The notes beneath the pieces are model-generated. The model was not told the origin of the DNA and ran no database searches. It worked only from the letters and a program-made list of their open reading frames with translations. Position numbers and translations under genes: made by a program. This document shows, piece by piece, positions 47,381 to 57,092 of a stretch of 64,000 nucleotides of DNA. Each line of letters starts with the position of its first letter. The first letter of the stretch is position 1. The DNA is from JAHEKO01 sp965212505 (GTDB taxonomy: Bacteria > Acidobacteriota > Thermoanaerobaculia > Multivoradales > JAHEKO01): the NCBI GenBank assembly GCA_965212505.1, contig OZ243123.1, positions 2,480,001 through 2,544,000 on the forward strand, in the 5' to 3' direction.

Positions 47381-50300
47381 GTGCCCAGGGAACAAACCGA
47401 AGAGCCACGGCGGAAGCGTGTGGGACTCACCGCCATCGGGGGCGCCTTGGTATTGGCGCTGGTGGTGGCGTGGGCCGTCTGGTCACGGGGAGTGGTACCG
47501 GGGCCGGCGGGCGCAGCGGTAGCTCCCGAGCCCGAGCCGGTACCAGAGGCGGGGAGCTCCTCGGCTCCGTTGACAGACGATCCAGCGGCCGACGGTTGGG
47601 AGAGCGAGGTCGTGAGCGGCCGAATCGAGGAGAGCCTCAAGCAGATCGCCAAATGGCTCGCTGACCCGACGGCGGTCTCGGCGCCTCAGCTTCACGCACT
47701 CGCCAGCGACAGATTTCGGTCCGGCACGTTGCGCCCGACGTCTCTGGCCCCGGTGTTCGAGGGCGCGCCGTTCCGCGTCGAGCGGGCCGCCACAACCGAG
47801 CCCGACGGGTCTGACCACCAAGGGCCGGAGGGCTTCGAGGAGGCGCTGCGCGCGCTGCGTTCGCCGTTTGCCGAAGCGCGCGCGGTGCGTGCGGAAGTCA
47901 AGCTGTTCCGCGTCGACTTGAGCGGCGACTCGATCGTCACCAGCAACTACCTGTCGCTCAGCGGCATCGACAGCGAAGGTCCGGTGGAAGAGCACTCCAC
48001 CTGGTCGGCCAGCTGGACGCGTGAGGATCGGCCCCGGCTGCAGAGCCTCGAGATCGAAGACTATGAACGCTCGCGAGCGAAGGCCGAAGGGCCGCTCTTC
48101 CGCGACAGCACCGAGAGCGTCTTGGGGTACCCCATCACCGCGGACCAGCTGCTGGGGCGTGGGTTACCGCACTGGTACCAGCGCATCGAGATGCGCTTGG
48201 GGCAGAGTCCACTGGGCTACCACGGCCTATCGCTCGCGGACGTGGACGGCGATGGACTCGAGGACCTCTACCTGGCCAACCCCGGGGGCCTTCCGAACCG
48301 CCTTTACGTTCAGAACGCCGACGGCACGGTCACCGAGCGCTCGGCCGCGGCCGGCGTCGACTGGATGGAGCGGACAGCGAGTTCGCTCTTCGTGGATCTC
48401 GACAATGACGGTGACCAGGACTTGGTGGTCGGCACCACACCGCAGATCGTGATGGAGAACGACGGCGAGGGCCACTTCGTCCCGCGGCAAACGCTCCGAG
48501 GGGTTGCGGTCGCCACGTCGATGGTCGCCGCGGACCCCGACGGCGACGGCGATCTCGATCTCTACGTGTGCAACTACTCCAGCAGTGGACCGGTCCCGAT
48601 TCACGACGCAAACAACGGCCCACCCAACACGCTCTGGCGCAACGACGGCGACTGGTCCTTTACCGACGCAACCCAAGAGAGCGGACTCGGCGAGAACAAC
48701 TCACGCTTCAGCTTCGCCGCCGCCTGGGAAGACCACGACAACGACGGCGACTTGGATCTCTACGTGGCCAACGACTACGGCCGAAACAACCTGTACGAGA
48801 ACGACGGTACCGGCAAGTTCCGCGACGTCGCCGCCCAGGCCGGAGTTGAGGACATCTCAGCTGGCATGTCGGTCACTTTCGGGGACTACGACCTCGACGG
48901 GTGGATGGACCTCTACGTCAGCAACATGTTCTCGTCGGCCGGCAACCGAATCACCTACCAGCGCCAGTTCAACCCGGCCGCGCGGGGCACCGAGCGAACC
49001 AACTTCCAGCGGCACGCGCGCGGCAACTCGCTCTTCCGCGGCGGACCCGGCGGCGGCTTCACCGACGTGAGCGTCGAGGCGGGAGTGACGATGGGCCGCT
49101 GGGCTTGGACCAGCCTCTTCGTCGACCTCGACAACGACGGCTTCCCCGACCTGATCACCGCCAACGGCAACCTGACCAACGAAAGCCCAAAAGACTTGTG
49201 AAGCTTCTTCTGGCGGCAGGTCGTGTCGCGTTCTCCGGTGAGCATGGAACAGGCAAGGAGAGACGAGAACGTGCTCGGGCGCTACACCGACGCCGTGTTG
49301 GAGATGGGCAAGAAGATTCTGACTGGTGACTCGTTCAGCGGACGCGAGCGCCACTGCGTCTACTTGAACACCGGCGGCACCCGCTTCGCGAACATCTCGG
49401 CCATCAGCGGGCTGGATTTCCCCGAGGACGGGCGCGGCATGGTCGTGAGCGACTGGGACTTCGACGGCGACCCGGACCTCTGGTTGAGCAATCGCACGGC
49501 GCCACGGCTGCGCTTTCTGAAGAACGACACGCCAACCGGCAATCGGTTCTTCGCGATCCGACTGACCGGCAACGGCACCACCTCCAACCGTGACGCGATC
49601 GGCACGCGTTTGACCCTGCGCTCCGGCGGCACCACACAGCTCCGCACGCTCAAGGCCGGCGAGGGGTTCCTCTCCCAGTCGAGCCGCTGGTTGCATTTCG
49701 GACTGGGCGACGCGAGCACGATCGAGTCGCTGGTCGTGCGCTGGCCGGATGGCTCCGAGCAGACGTTCCGCGGCATCGAGCCGAGTCGGTTCTACGAGGC
49801 GACCCAGGGCGACCGCGCGCTCACCGTATTCGAGCCACCGACCCGGAGGGTCGAGCTCACCCCGAGCAAAATCGACACGCTGCCCCAGACGCAGCAGATG
49901 CGCCTGCGGCCGGTGGGCAGGGTGCCCCTACCCCGCCTGGCCTATCGAGACCTCGACAACCGCGACCGCCGAGTACGCGAGCATCTCGACAGGCCTCTGC
50001 TGCTCAACCTCTGGGCGAGCTGGTGCGCCCCCTGCAGAGTTGAGCTCGACGAGCTCGACGACGCCGACGCGCACGTACTGGCACTCAGCTTGGACGGTCT
50101 GAACGAACAGAGCCCCACCACGCACCAAGACGCGCGCGACTTCTTGCAAGAGAGCGGCTATCGCTTCGCCGCCGGCTTCGCCGACCTGAGTCTGGTCGAG
50201 CTGTTGCAGACCTACCATCAGGCGCTGTTCCTCGATCGCAGACCGTTCCCCGTTCCCACGAGCTTCCTGATCGACACCGACGGCAGCGTCGGCGCAATCT

Positions 50301-50668
50301 ACCGGGGGCCGGTCACCGCGGCTCAGCTCCGAGAGGACATCGCCAATCTCGACAACACTCCCGACGAACGTCTCGCTCGAGCGGTTCCGTTCGCCGGTCG
50401 CTGGGCGGGCGAGCCGCCGGAAGGCACGCCGATCGAGCTCGCCCGAGCTCTCATCGCCGACGACCTGCTGAGTGAAGCGATGGCGTACCTCGAAGAGTTC
50501 GCCACCGACCACGACAACCCGCGATGGCCGCAGGTATTCATGGAGCTCGCAGTCAAGCTGAAACGGCAAGGACACACGGAACAGGCGGAGACGATCGCGC
50601 GAGTGGCGAGACAGCTCAGGGCGCGCGCGTCGGTCGGTAACAACCAGGGAGAGGGAGAAGAAAGATGA
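47381..50668 (+). CDS. CRTAC1/UnbV-TlpA fusion with predicted selenocysteine (in-frame TGA)
   Basis: One 1095-residue protein if TGA 49199-49201 is read as Sec607; otherwise two broken halves, the second lacking any export signal. Order: N-terminal membrane anchor (LTAIGGALVLALVVAWAVW), VCBS/FG-GAP repeats (LADVDGDGLEDLYLANPGG, FVDLDNDGDQDLVVG, FGDYDLDGWMDLYVSNMFS), the segment NESPKDL-TGA-SFFWRQVVSRSP, one more repeat, an ASPIC/UnbV domain at about 722-798, then a TlpA-like redoxin (NLWASWCAPCRVELDELDD, CxxC 882-885) and a TPR-like tail. My recollection is that family members often carry Cys at the TGA position. Start GTG 47381 is uncertain (GTG 47354 possible). Its stop overlaps the next start (ATGA). 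Confidence 0.8.
49199..49229 (+). promoter_or_regulatory. Predicted bacterial SECIS of the CRTAC1-TlpA gene
   Basis: GCGGCA (49213-49218), loop GGUCG (49219-49223), UGUCGC (49224-49229): six pairs with one G.U, G first in the loop, 17 nt between UGA and loop. Fits bSECIS spacing (16-37 nt). Confidence 0.65.
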
Positions 50669-51258
50669 CGGCCAAATCCACAGTTTTGTTTCTATTGGGT
50701 GCGGTGCTGGTCGCCATGCCGCTCCTCGCGGACGACGACAGCGACGAGCGACCCTCCCAAACGGTCGACGTCGCCTGCGACGCCACCTCGTTCGTCTTCC
50801 AGGGCCCCGAGATCAAGGGCGTCGGGCCCGACTACGGCGCCTCGTTCGTCGTGCAAGGTGTGATCTACCCGGAAGGCACGTTCGAGGAGCACGGAGTGGG
50901 CAGCGGCCTCAATGAAGATGGCACCCCCGAGTTCCCGGATCTGGTGATCGGCACCTGGACCTGCCGCGGGTGGTTCATCGGCGAGGGGTTCGCCACCCAG
51001 TCCGGACCGTTTGTCGCGACCACCCAGATCTACGACTTCGACCTCGAGTCGCCCGGCTCCAACACCATTGTGAGCAACGGCCTCGAGCTCATCGACCTCG
51101 ACGTGCCGTTCCAACGGGCGGTCGTGGGCGGCACCGGTCCCAACCGCAGGATTCACGCCGGCGAGGTGACCCAGACCGCCGTCGGGACCAACTCGACCGG
51201 GCTGTTCAATTTCACGTTCGACTTCGACACCCGGCCACGAGTGGTAATCGAGGAGTAG
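50665..51258 (+). CDS. Secreted allene-oxide-cyclase-barrel-like protein
   Basis: A 197-residue exported protein, start overlapping the previous stop (ATGA). Signal ends AMPLLADD. The mature part has TCRGWFIGEGFATQSGPFVA, TTQIYDFD and AVVGGTGPNRRIHAGEVTQT, resembling the allene oxide cyclase/dirigent-type small beta-barrel (VGGTGxYRxxxGE). Such barrels bind small hydrophobic ligands. Same operon as the CRTAC1-TlpA gene. Confidence 0.65.
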   Translation: MTAKSTVLFLLGAVLVAMPLLADDDSDERPSQTVDVACDATSFVFQGPEIKGVGPDYGASFVVQGVIYPEGTFEEHGVGSGLNEDGTPEFPDLVIGTWTCRGWFIGEGFATQSGPFVATTQIYDFDLESPGSNTIVSNGLELIDLDVPFQRAVVGGTGPNRRIHAGEVTQTAVGTNSTGLFNFTFDFDTRPRVVIEE

Positions 51259-51269
51259 GCGTCACTTCG

Positions 51270-52118
51270 TCACCCGTCGGGCAGCTGCAGTTCCTGGCGC
51301 TCGTAACCCGCAGGCACTTCGAAGGTGCTGGGCCCCAGCTCGAGTCGCTCGCTCCGGACGAGTCGTGTCACGCTCGCCACCTCGCCGTCGCCCAGGAACA
51401 CCAGAGTCATCACCGGGAAGCCGGCAAGCTGATCGAATCGAAGGATGGACGAGATCGGGAAGTCGCCCTGCTGCCCCATCGTCTCCTGGATCCTCTCTGC
51501 AAACCTGGCCAGAGCTTCGAGCCCGGCGAGCACGCCAGGACTTCCGTCGACCTGCTTCCAATCTGAAATCCAGACCTCGCGCAACTTCCGGTCTCCGTCG
51601 TAGACCTCGTAGCGCTCGGCCGGGTAGCCATTGATCGCACGACGATCACCACTCGCCCGATACTCGTACTCGCTCTGACGGTCCTGACTGACGGTTCCGG
51701 TTGTCCTAGCGATCTGTTCTCGCAGTTCCGCCTCGACCTCGGCTCGCTGTTCCTCGGGTACACCCTCGAGCGCGTCCCCAATCTTTGCCTCCAGAGCGCG
51801 AGCAAGTCCGTCGAGCGTCTCCTGATCCAAGACGATGTAGGCCTTGCGGCGCGGCATGGCAACGCTCAACTCCGGCTTGGAAGCGTCGAAGAGGGCAAGC
51901 GCCTCGACATCGCCGTCATCAGTCGGCACCTCCATCCGCAGAAGATCTCCTTGAACCGAGACGAGCACGGTTCTCTTTCTCGGAGCCGCGCCAGGGTTCT
52001 CGATTTCGAACTCGAAGAGGACACCAGCAGTGGCCGGAGGCGCGACGGCGAGCAGCATTGCTGCAAGCACGAGTCGCGCTGGGGAGAAGGAGTTCTGAAC
52101 TGTCCGTGTCCTCCGCAA
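51270..52118 (-). CDS. DUF4412-like exported protein
   Basis: A 282-residue protein with signal peptide (LVLAAMLLAVAPPATAG). TTG start at 52118 has GGAGGA 6 nt upstream. The middle has ALFDASKPELSVAMPRRKAY and RRAINGYPAERYEVYDGDRK, typical of DUF4412/outer membrane lipoprotein-sorting-like proteins that measure lipid or metal state. No catalytic residues. Convergent with 50665-51258 and divergent from the oxidase. Confidence 0.65.
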   Translation of the reverse strand: MRRTRTVQNSFSPARLVLAAMLLAVAPPATAGVLFEFEIENPGAAPRKRTVLVSVQGDLLRMEVPTDDGDVEALALFDASKPELSVAMPRRKAYIVLDQETLDGLARALEAKIGDALEGVPEEQRAEVEAELREQIARTTGTVSQDRQSEYEYRASGDRRAINGYPAERYEVYDGDRKLREVWISDWKQVDGSPGVLAGLEALARFAERIQETMGQQGDFPISSILRFDQLAGFPVMTLVFLGDGEVASVTRLVRSERLELGPSTFEVPAGYERQELQLPDG

Positions 52119-52499
52119 TGTGTTCCTCCGGCGTCTAGCCGCTCATCTGTCTTCGTGAACGCCTCATCCCAGAGCATGGTAGAGCGAGGCCCTCTGGGAG
52201 CATTCACGGCGGAGCCGTGAGGGCGACTGGCGAGACACAGCCGCACGGCTCCGGCCACCCAAACGCAACGAAGACCTCGCTCGCACACCAGGGGTCTGAC
52301 CGCTTGCCTCGAGAGCCCAACGGCAGGCTTTACGAGCCCAATGGCTCTGCTCATAGAGATGTGTCGATATATCGAGACACGCTTGACAACGTTCGGGTCC
52401 CTCGGCTACTTTGCCGACAGGTTCATTTGCTGTATTTCTAGTCGTCTTAAGAGAGCGTCTTGGCATCCTGGGAGGGTGCGCGACGAGGAGGGATTGTGT
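52119..52499. promoter_or_regulatory. Promoter region of the multicopper oxidase operon
   Basis: TTGACA at 52383-52388 and TACTTT at 52407-52412 are separated by 18 nt, a sigma70-type promoter. CGATATATCG at 52365-52374, inside an imperfect TGTC...GACA frame, lies just upstream and may be an operator. GAGGAGG at 52485-52491 is the ribosome site of ATG 52500. Otherwise no gene. Confidence 0.55.
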
Positions 52500-55334
52500 A
52501 TGAGACGTGTAGGTAATCGATTCGCTGTGCTGGCGATCGGCACGATGCTCGTTTGCGTCGGCCCGGTCATGGCACAGAACACTATCGGCGGTGACGAGTT
52601 CGCACCGGGCGAGGCTGACTTCGTTCAGAGTGGCTCGGAGGTCGGGCGAGGCGCAGGCTTCCAGTTCTCCGACGACTTCTACGCCCAGTTTGGCGTGGAC
52701 GCGGAAGAGATCCGGGCGCAAGAAGCGCTCAGTAACCCCGACCCGACCACACCCGATCGCTTCGGCGCGTTCTATCGCGGCGTGGGCGACGCGGGAACCG
52801 GTACCGGCGTTGCTTCGGATGATCGCTTCGTCGACGACACCCGCATTACGGTTCACAACATGGGCTTCAACGCGGCGGGCGAGATGCTCTTCTACCCCGA
52901 TCCGCCGTCGTTCTTCTTCGAGAGCGCGTTCCTGAACGAGGAGACCAAGGAACTCACCAACCGTTCCTTCGTCTTCATCTTCCCGCGCACCAAGAATGTG
53001 CCCAACCCTGTGGCCGGTTGCGATGGCAACCTGCCGCCGCTCGATCTGTTGGCTCCTGGGGCGTGCAACCGCCGCCAGGACAACATCTTCGACACCGGCA
53101 ACGGTTACCTGACCGCCAACCCGCTGCAGCTCTGGCGGATCATGTTCGTGACCTGGGACGGTCCGGACGTCCACACCGACGCTTGCCGGACAGAGATGAG
53201 ACGGCTCGCTCGGAAGAACGGTCGCGACACGGAAGGGTTCCCGATCTTGGCGACCACTCGCGAAGTTCTGGACGTCGCCGGCGCGGATGTCTTCGCCGGC
53301 CAGGGAGCGGACGCGGTTCTGCTCAAGGACGTTCTGCCCGCCAAGGGCCTGAAGAACCCGGACCCGCGCGACGACATTCCTGGTGTCGACTCGCGAGAAG
53401 GTGGCGAGATTTGCGTCACCGTTCATACCCGACGTCAAGAGGACAAATTCGGAGTACCGGCCAGCGCGACAAATACGCTGGACGGGCCTCCGTTTGTTAC
53501 GTGACCAGTTCTGATTGACCCCCGGGCGGGGTCTGTGACAGCGGATGCCACAGCGGTTCCGACCGTTGACGAGGACATCCTTCAGAACTTTGTTTGCCTC
53601 CAGGAGACTGGAGAGCTGTGCGAGGTGCCTCAGCTCGAGCTCGAGCCCTTCGTGCAGGCGATGCGTCTGCCGCCAGACGCGGACGACGTAGCGCTCGTAG
53701 ATGAGCTGATTCCAGCCATCGACCCGTTTGACAACTGCAAGGCGGCGAACCCGCCGGCCGACGACCCGACCGACGGTTGTGACCTCTACCCGGGTGAGAA
53801 GGGCGCCAACCGGCCCCCGGACCGCCCCCTCCAGAGGTTCGACGAGTTCGAGCCGGTTCGCTTCTACGAGATGTTCGCCCGACCGAAGCTTCATCTGTTC
53901 CATCCGGACCTGATGCAGCGGTCGCTCATCTGGGGCTACGGCGTCGCATCGCCGGACGGTCAGAAGCGAGGCCCGACGTTCAGTCCGGGTCCGACCTTCC
54001 GCCAACGGTATGGCGAGCCGATCGTCGTTCGAGTCCACAACAACCTGCCGGACCGAAACCCTGGTAACGACGGTTTCGGTATCCCGCAGATCAGCACCCA
54101 TCTCCACAACTTCCACACCGCTTCCGAGAGCGACGGTGGCCCGATCATGTTCTACGACACGGGCAACTACCTCGATCACCACTACGCCATGTTCCCGGCG
54201 GGTAACGATCCGCGGGAGGCTCTCGGTCACCTGTGGTACCACGACCATCGCGCCGACTTCACGTCGCAAAACGTCTACAAGGGCCTCGCGGGTTCGTTCT
54301 TCCTTTACGACGACCGCGACTCCAATGACGAGCGCGACGAGAACCCGGATGCGTTCCGACTGCCCTCGGGCAGATTCGACGTGCCGCTGCTGGTCGCGGA
54401 CAAGCAGTTCGATCCGATCACACACAAGCTGGTCTTCGATCCGTTCAACCTGGACGGCTTCCTGGGCGAGCACGTAACGGTCAACGGTCTGGTCACGCCC
54501 TACATGGACGTTCGGCCCCGGAAGTACCGTTTCCGCGTCGTCAATAGCGGACCTTCGCGTATCTACACGTTCCAGACGTGCGAGGTGGGCGGGGACGGTG
54601 TGGAGTGCGACAACGACCTCCCGGGTGAGCTCGTCATCGTCGGCAACGACGGCAACCTGCTCAACACGCCTGTCTTCACCGACAACGCCACGATCAGCTC
54701 GGCCGAGCGACTCGACATCGTCATCGACTTCAGTCAGTTCAGCGACGGTGACCGCGTCAATCTGATGAACATCGCCGATCAGACCAGTGGTAAAGGGCGC
54801 ACCGGCGTCTTCCTGCCGCTCACGTCGCCGCTAGCACAGAAGGTGATGCAGTTCCGGGTTCGTGGCGACAAGATCACCGATCCCAGCGTGGTGCCGGCGG
54901 TCATGCGCGACAAGCCTGTGATCACCGACGGTGAGATCGCCTGCGAGCGGATGTTCGTGTTCGACAACGTCGAAGGCGGCTGGACGATCAACGGCGATCT
55001 GTTCGACTTCCTCCCCCGCTTCCAGGTCCAAGAGGGCACTGCGGAACGGTGGACGATCGTCAACGCCTCGCGCGATTGGGAGCATCCAATTCACATCCAC
55101 CTCGAGGAGCACCAGTTCGAGGAGAAGGATGGCGCGCTTCCACCCGACTTCGAGTCGATGCGGAAAGACGTTGCTCTGCTGAGACCCAACGACTCGATCA
55201 CGCTCACCATCAGGAACCGAGACTGGCTGAACGAGTACCCCATGCACTGCCACAACACGGTTCATGAGGATCACGCCATGCTCCTCCTGTGGGAGGTGGT
55301 CGATCACGAGGTGGAATGTGTTGCGATGCCGTAA
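52500..55334 (+). CDS. Multicopper oxidase with predicted selenocysteine (in-frame TGA)
   Basis: One 944-residue exported oxidase if TGA 53502-53504 is read as Sec335. The 5' part supplies the signal peptide (LVCVGPVMAQ) and an unrecognised N-terminal domain with several Cys; the 3' part holds the cupredoxin domains but would have no export signal alone. Same frame, no other stop, 10 open codons between TGA and the next GTG. Copper motifs: THLHNFH (about 533-539), HLWYHDH (577-583), HPIHIH (862-867) and HCHNTVHEDHAM (916-927) with T1 ligands His-Cys-His and Met. The reading around TGA is GPPFVT-TGA-PVLIDPRAGS. The SCO gene overlaps its end. Copper oxidation or laccase-like activity is expected. 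Confidence 0.78.
53502..53533 (+). promoter_or_regulatory. Predicted bacterial SECIS of the multicopper oxidase gene
   Basis: GACCCC (53517-53522), loop CGGGC (53523-53527), GGGGUC (53528-53533): six perfect pairs, G second in the loop, 18 nt between UGA and loop. Confidence 0.75.
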
Positions 55335-56031
55335 TCATCACGGCGCTCTTGCTGTCATCGGCCTAACGGCCGTTCTTTTCGCCTCTCTGGGCGCGGGCAT
55401 TGCCCGCGCCCAGACGGCACCCTCCGAGGAACTCGGGGGGGATGACACGCTGGCGCCCGAGACGTACGCGATTGCAAAGCCCTACGCGGATCGCTTCCCC
55501 AACGTGGTGCTCAAGACCCACGAGGGCAAGAACGTCCGTTTCTACGACGACCTGCTCAAAGACAAGGTCGTCCTGATCAACTTCTTCTACGTCACCTGCT
55601 CAGAACGCTGACCAGGCATCACTGCGAACCTCGTGAAGGTTCAACGTTTGCTGGGTGAGCGGATGGGTAAGGACGTGTGGTTCTACTCGTTTACGCTCGA
55701 GCCGGAGAGGGACTCGCCGCAGATCATGGCTGAGTATGCTGAGCGCTACGGCGTCGGCCCCGGATGGCTCTTTCTGACCGGCACTCCCGAAGACATGGAG
55801 ACGCTGCGTCAGAACTTGGGGTTTGCATGGAGCGACCCTGTTTTGGACTCCGACCTGACCAACCACATCGGAACCGTCAAGATGGCCAACGAGCCCCGCG
55901 ATTGGTGGGGTGCCGCTCCGTCTTATTCGGATCCGCTGCAGATCGCCCGGCTTCTCGCCTGGATGGCCCCCGAAGAGGGACAACGGGGCACCATCGGCAG
56001 CCTGCCAGGCGACGACACCGGAGGCGATTGA
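55318..56031 (+). CDS. SCO1/SenC copper chaperone with predicted selenocysteine (CxxxU)
   Basis: A 237-residue exported SCO-family protein if TGA 55609-55611 is Sec98. GTG 55318 (GAGG upstream) begins a signal peptide (VIGLTAVLFASLGAGIARAQ) and overlaps the oxidase end. Then VVLINFFYVTCSER-TGA-PG: the SCO signature TCxxxCP with the second Cys replaced by TGA. Cys94, Sec98 and His183 (LTNHIG) would form the copper site. Continuation is canonical (FYSFTLEPERDSPQIMAEYA, GVGPGWLFLTG). SCO proteins deliver copper or reduce thiols during oxidase assembly. Without readthrough the product is a 97-residue stub. Its TGA stop overlaps the ATG of the next gene by one nucleotide. Confidence 0.87.
55609..55654 (+). 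promoter_or_regulatory. Predicted bacterial SECIS of the SCO gene
   Basis: GAACCU (55626-55631), loop CGUGA (55632-55636), AGGUUC (55637-55642): six perfect pairs, G second in the loop, 20 nt between UGA and loop. CCAG right after UGA can pair with CUGG at 55651-55654 as a lower stem, as in msrA. Confidence 0.8.
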
Positions 56032-57092
56032 TGACAGCTCATCGGATTCGAAGCCAGGCCTGGCTCCTGGCGATTCTCCTACTCTTGCCTTCGGGTGCGA
56101 CCGCTACGACCACCTCGGAGCGCGTGCCCATCACCGAGGGCGAGCTGCCGGCGCCGGTGCTCGAAGCTATCGAGGTGGCGCTCGAGCAGTATGAGCTCAT
56201 CCGCGCCGGGCTCGCGGCGGACAACCTCGCCGAAGTTCCGGCCGGTGCCGAGCGCCTGGCGAACGCGCTGCGCCCCACACTCGCCGGCAGGGCCGCGCTG
56301 GTCGAAGTGGTACCGAGTCTGATCGAGGATGCCACCTTCATGGCCGAGACGCTGATGCGCGTCACGGACTTGACCGCTGCACGAGAGACGTTCGCGGAGC
56401 TCAGCCGAAGCTTCCTGCTCCTCTCGACGCACGACCCGCGGATGACCGAGGGCCTGCACGTCTTCAGCTGTCCGATGGTCGACACCTTCGAGAAGTGGAT
56501 TCAGCCGACGGAAGCGATCGACAATCCCTACATGGGCAAGTCGATGCCCACCTGCGGCAGCTCCTCGGACTGGGCCGCCTCCGAGGCGGAGAGCTGGCTT
56601 ACCGATCCCGAGCTCACCGCGACCGCCCCTGGCGAACCCACCTTCGAGCCGGGTACTCCGGGCGTCAAGATGTTCGACGTTCGCGACTACAAGTTCCTGT
56701 GGCGTGAGATAGAAGAGCTTCAGCGCTGGGAGCGCCGCGGGATGGTCACGACGGTCGAGTTTCGCGACAAGGTGACCGAGAAGACCGCTCAGTTCTTGAA
56801 GCTCGAGGATGTCGCGTTCGACAACTTCGTCGCCGGCGCCACCACGGCGGTCGAGACGGTCCGCGAGTCCTTCAGCCGGCGGCAACAGCCAGGGCCGACT
56901 CACGTCGGCGGCGCCGACCGCGGCTTCTCCTCGGACCTGAGCCGAGCGACCGAGCAGGTGGCCGCGCTGCTTGGCGACGAGGCGCGACACCAGCTGTTCG
57001 AGCCCGAGATCAAGAAGTGGTTGCTCAAGCTCTCCTTCAGTCCGCGCGAAGCGAAGGAAGAGCAAGAGGCTCGAGAGCCGACGCAGCTCTAG
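56031..57092 (+). CDS. Exported DUF3347 metal-binding protein
   Basis: A 353-residue periplasmic protein; its ATG overlaps the SCO stop (TGATG). Signal ends PSGATAT. Residues 25-200 match the DUF3347 domain found at the end of CusB-type efflux adaptors: LEAIEVALEQYELIRAGLAA, LHVFSCPMVDTFEKWIQ and NPYMGKSMPTCGS, the Cys-Met-rich metal site. The C-terminal half is helical. Position after oxidase and SCO suggests periplasmic copper binding or transfer. Confidence 0.78.
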   Translation: MTAHRIRSQAWLLAILLLLPSGATATTTSERVPITEGELPAPVLEAIEVALEQYELIRAGLAADNLAEVPAGAERLANALRPTLAGRAALVEVVPSLIEDATFMAETLMRVTDLTAARETFAELSRSFLLLSTHDPRMTEGLHVFSCPMVDTFEKWIQPTEAIDNPYMGKSMPTCGSSSDWAASEAESWLTDPELTATAPGEPTFEPGTPGVKMFDVRDYKFLWREIEELQRWERRGMVTTVEFRDKVTEKTAQFLKLEDVAFDNFVAGATTAVETVRESFSRRQQPGPTHVGGADRGFSSDLSRATEQVAALLGDEARHQLFEPEIKKWLLKLSFSPREAKEEQEAREPTQL

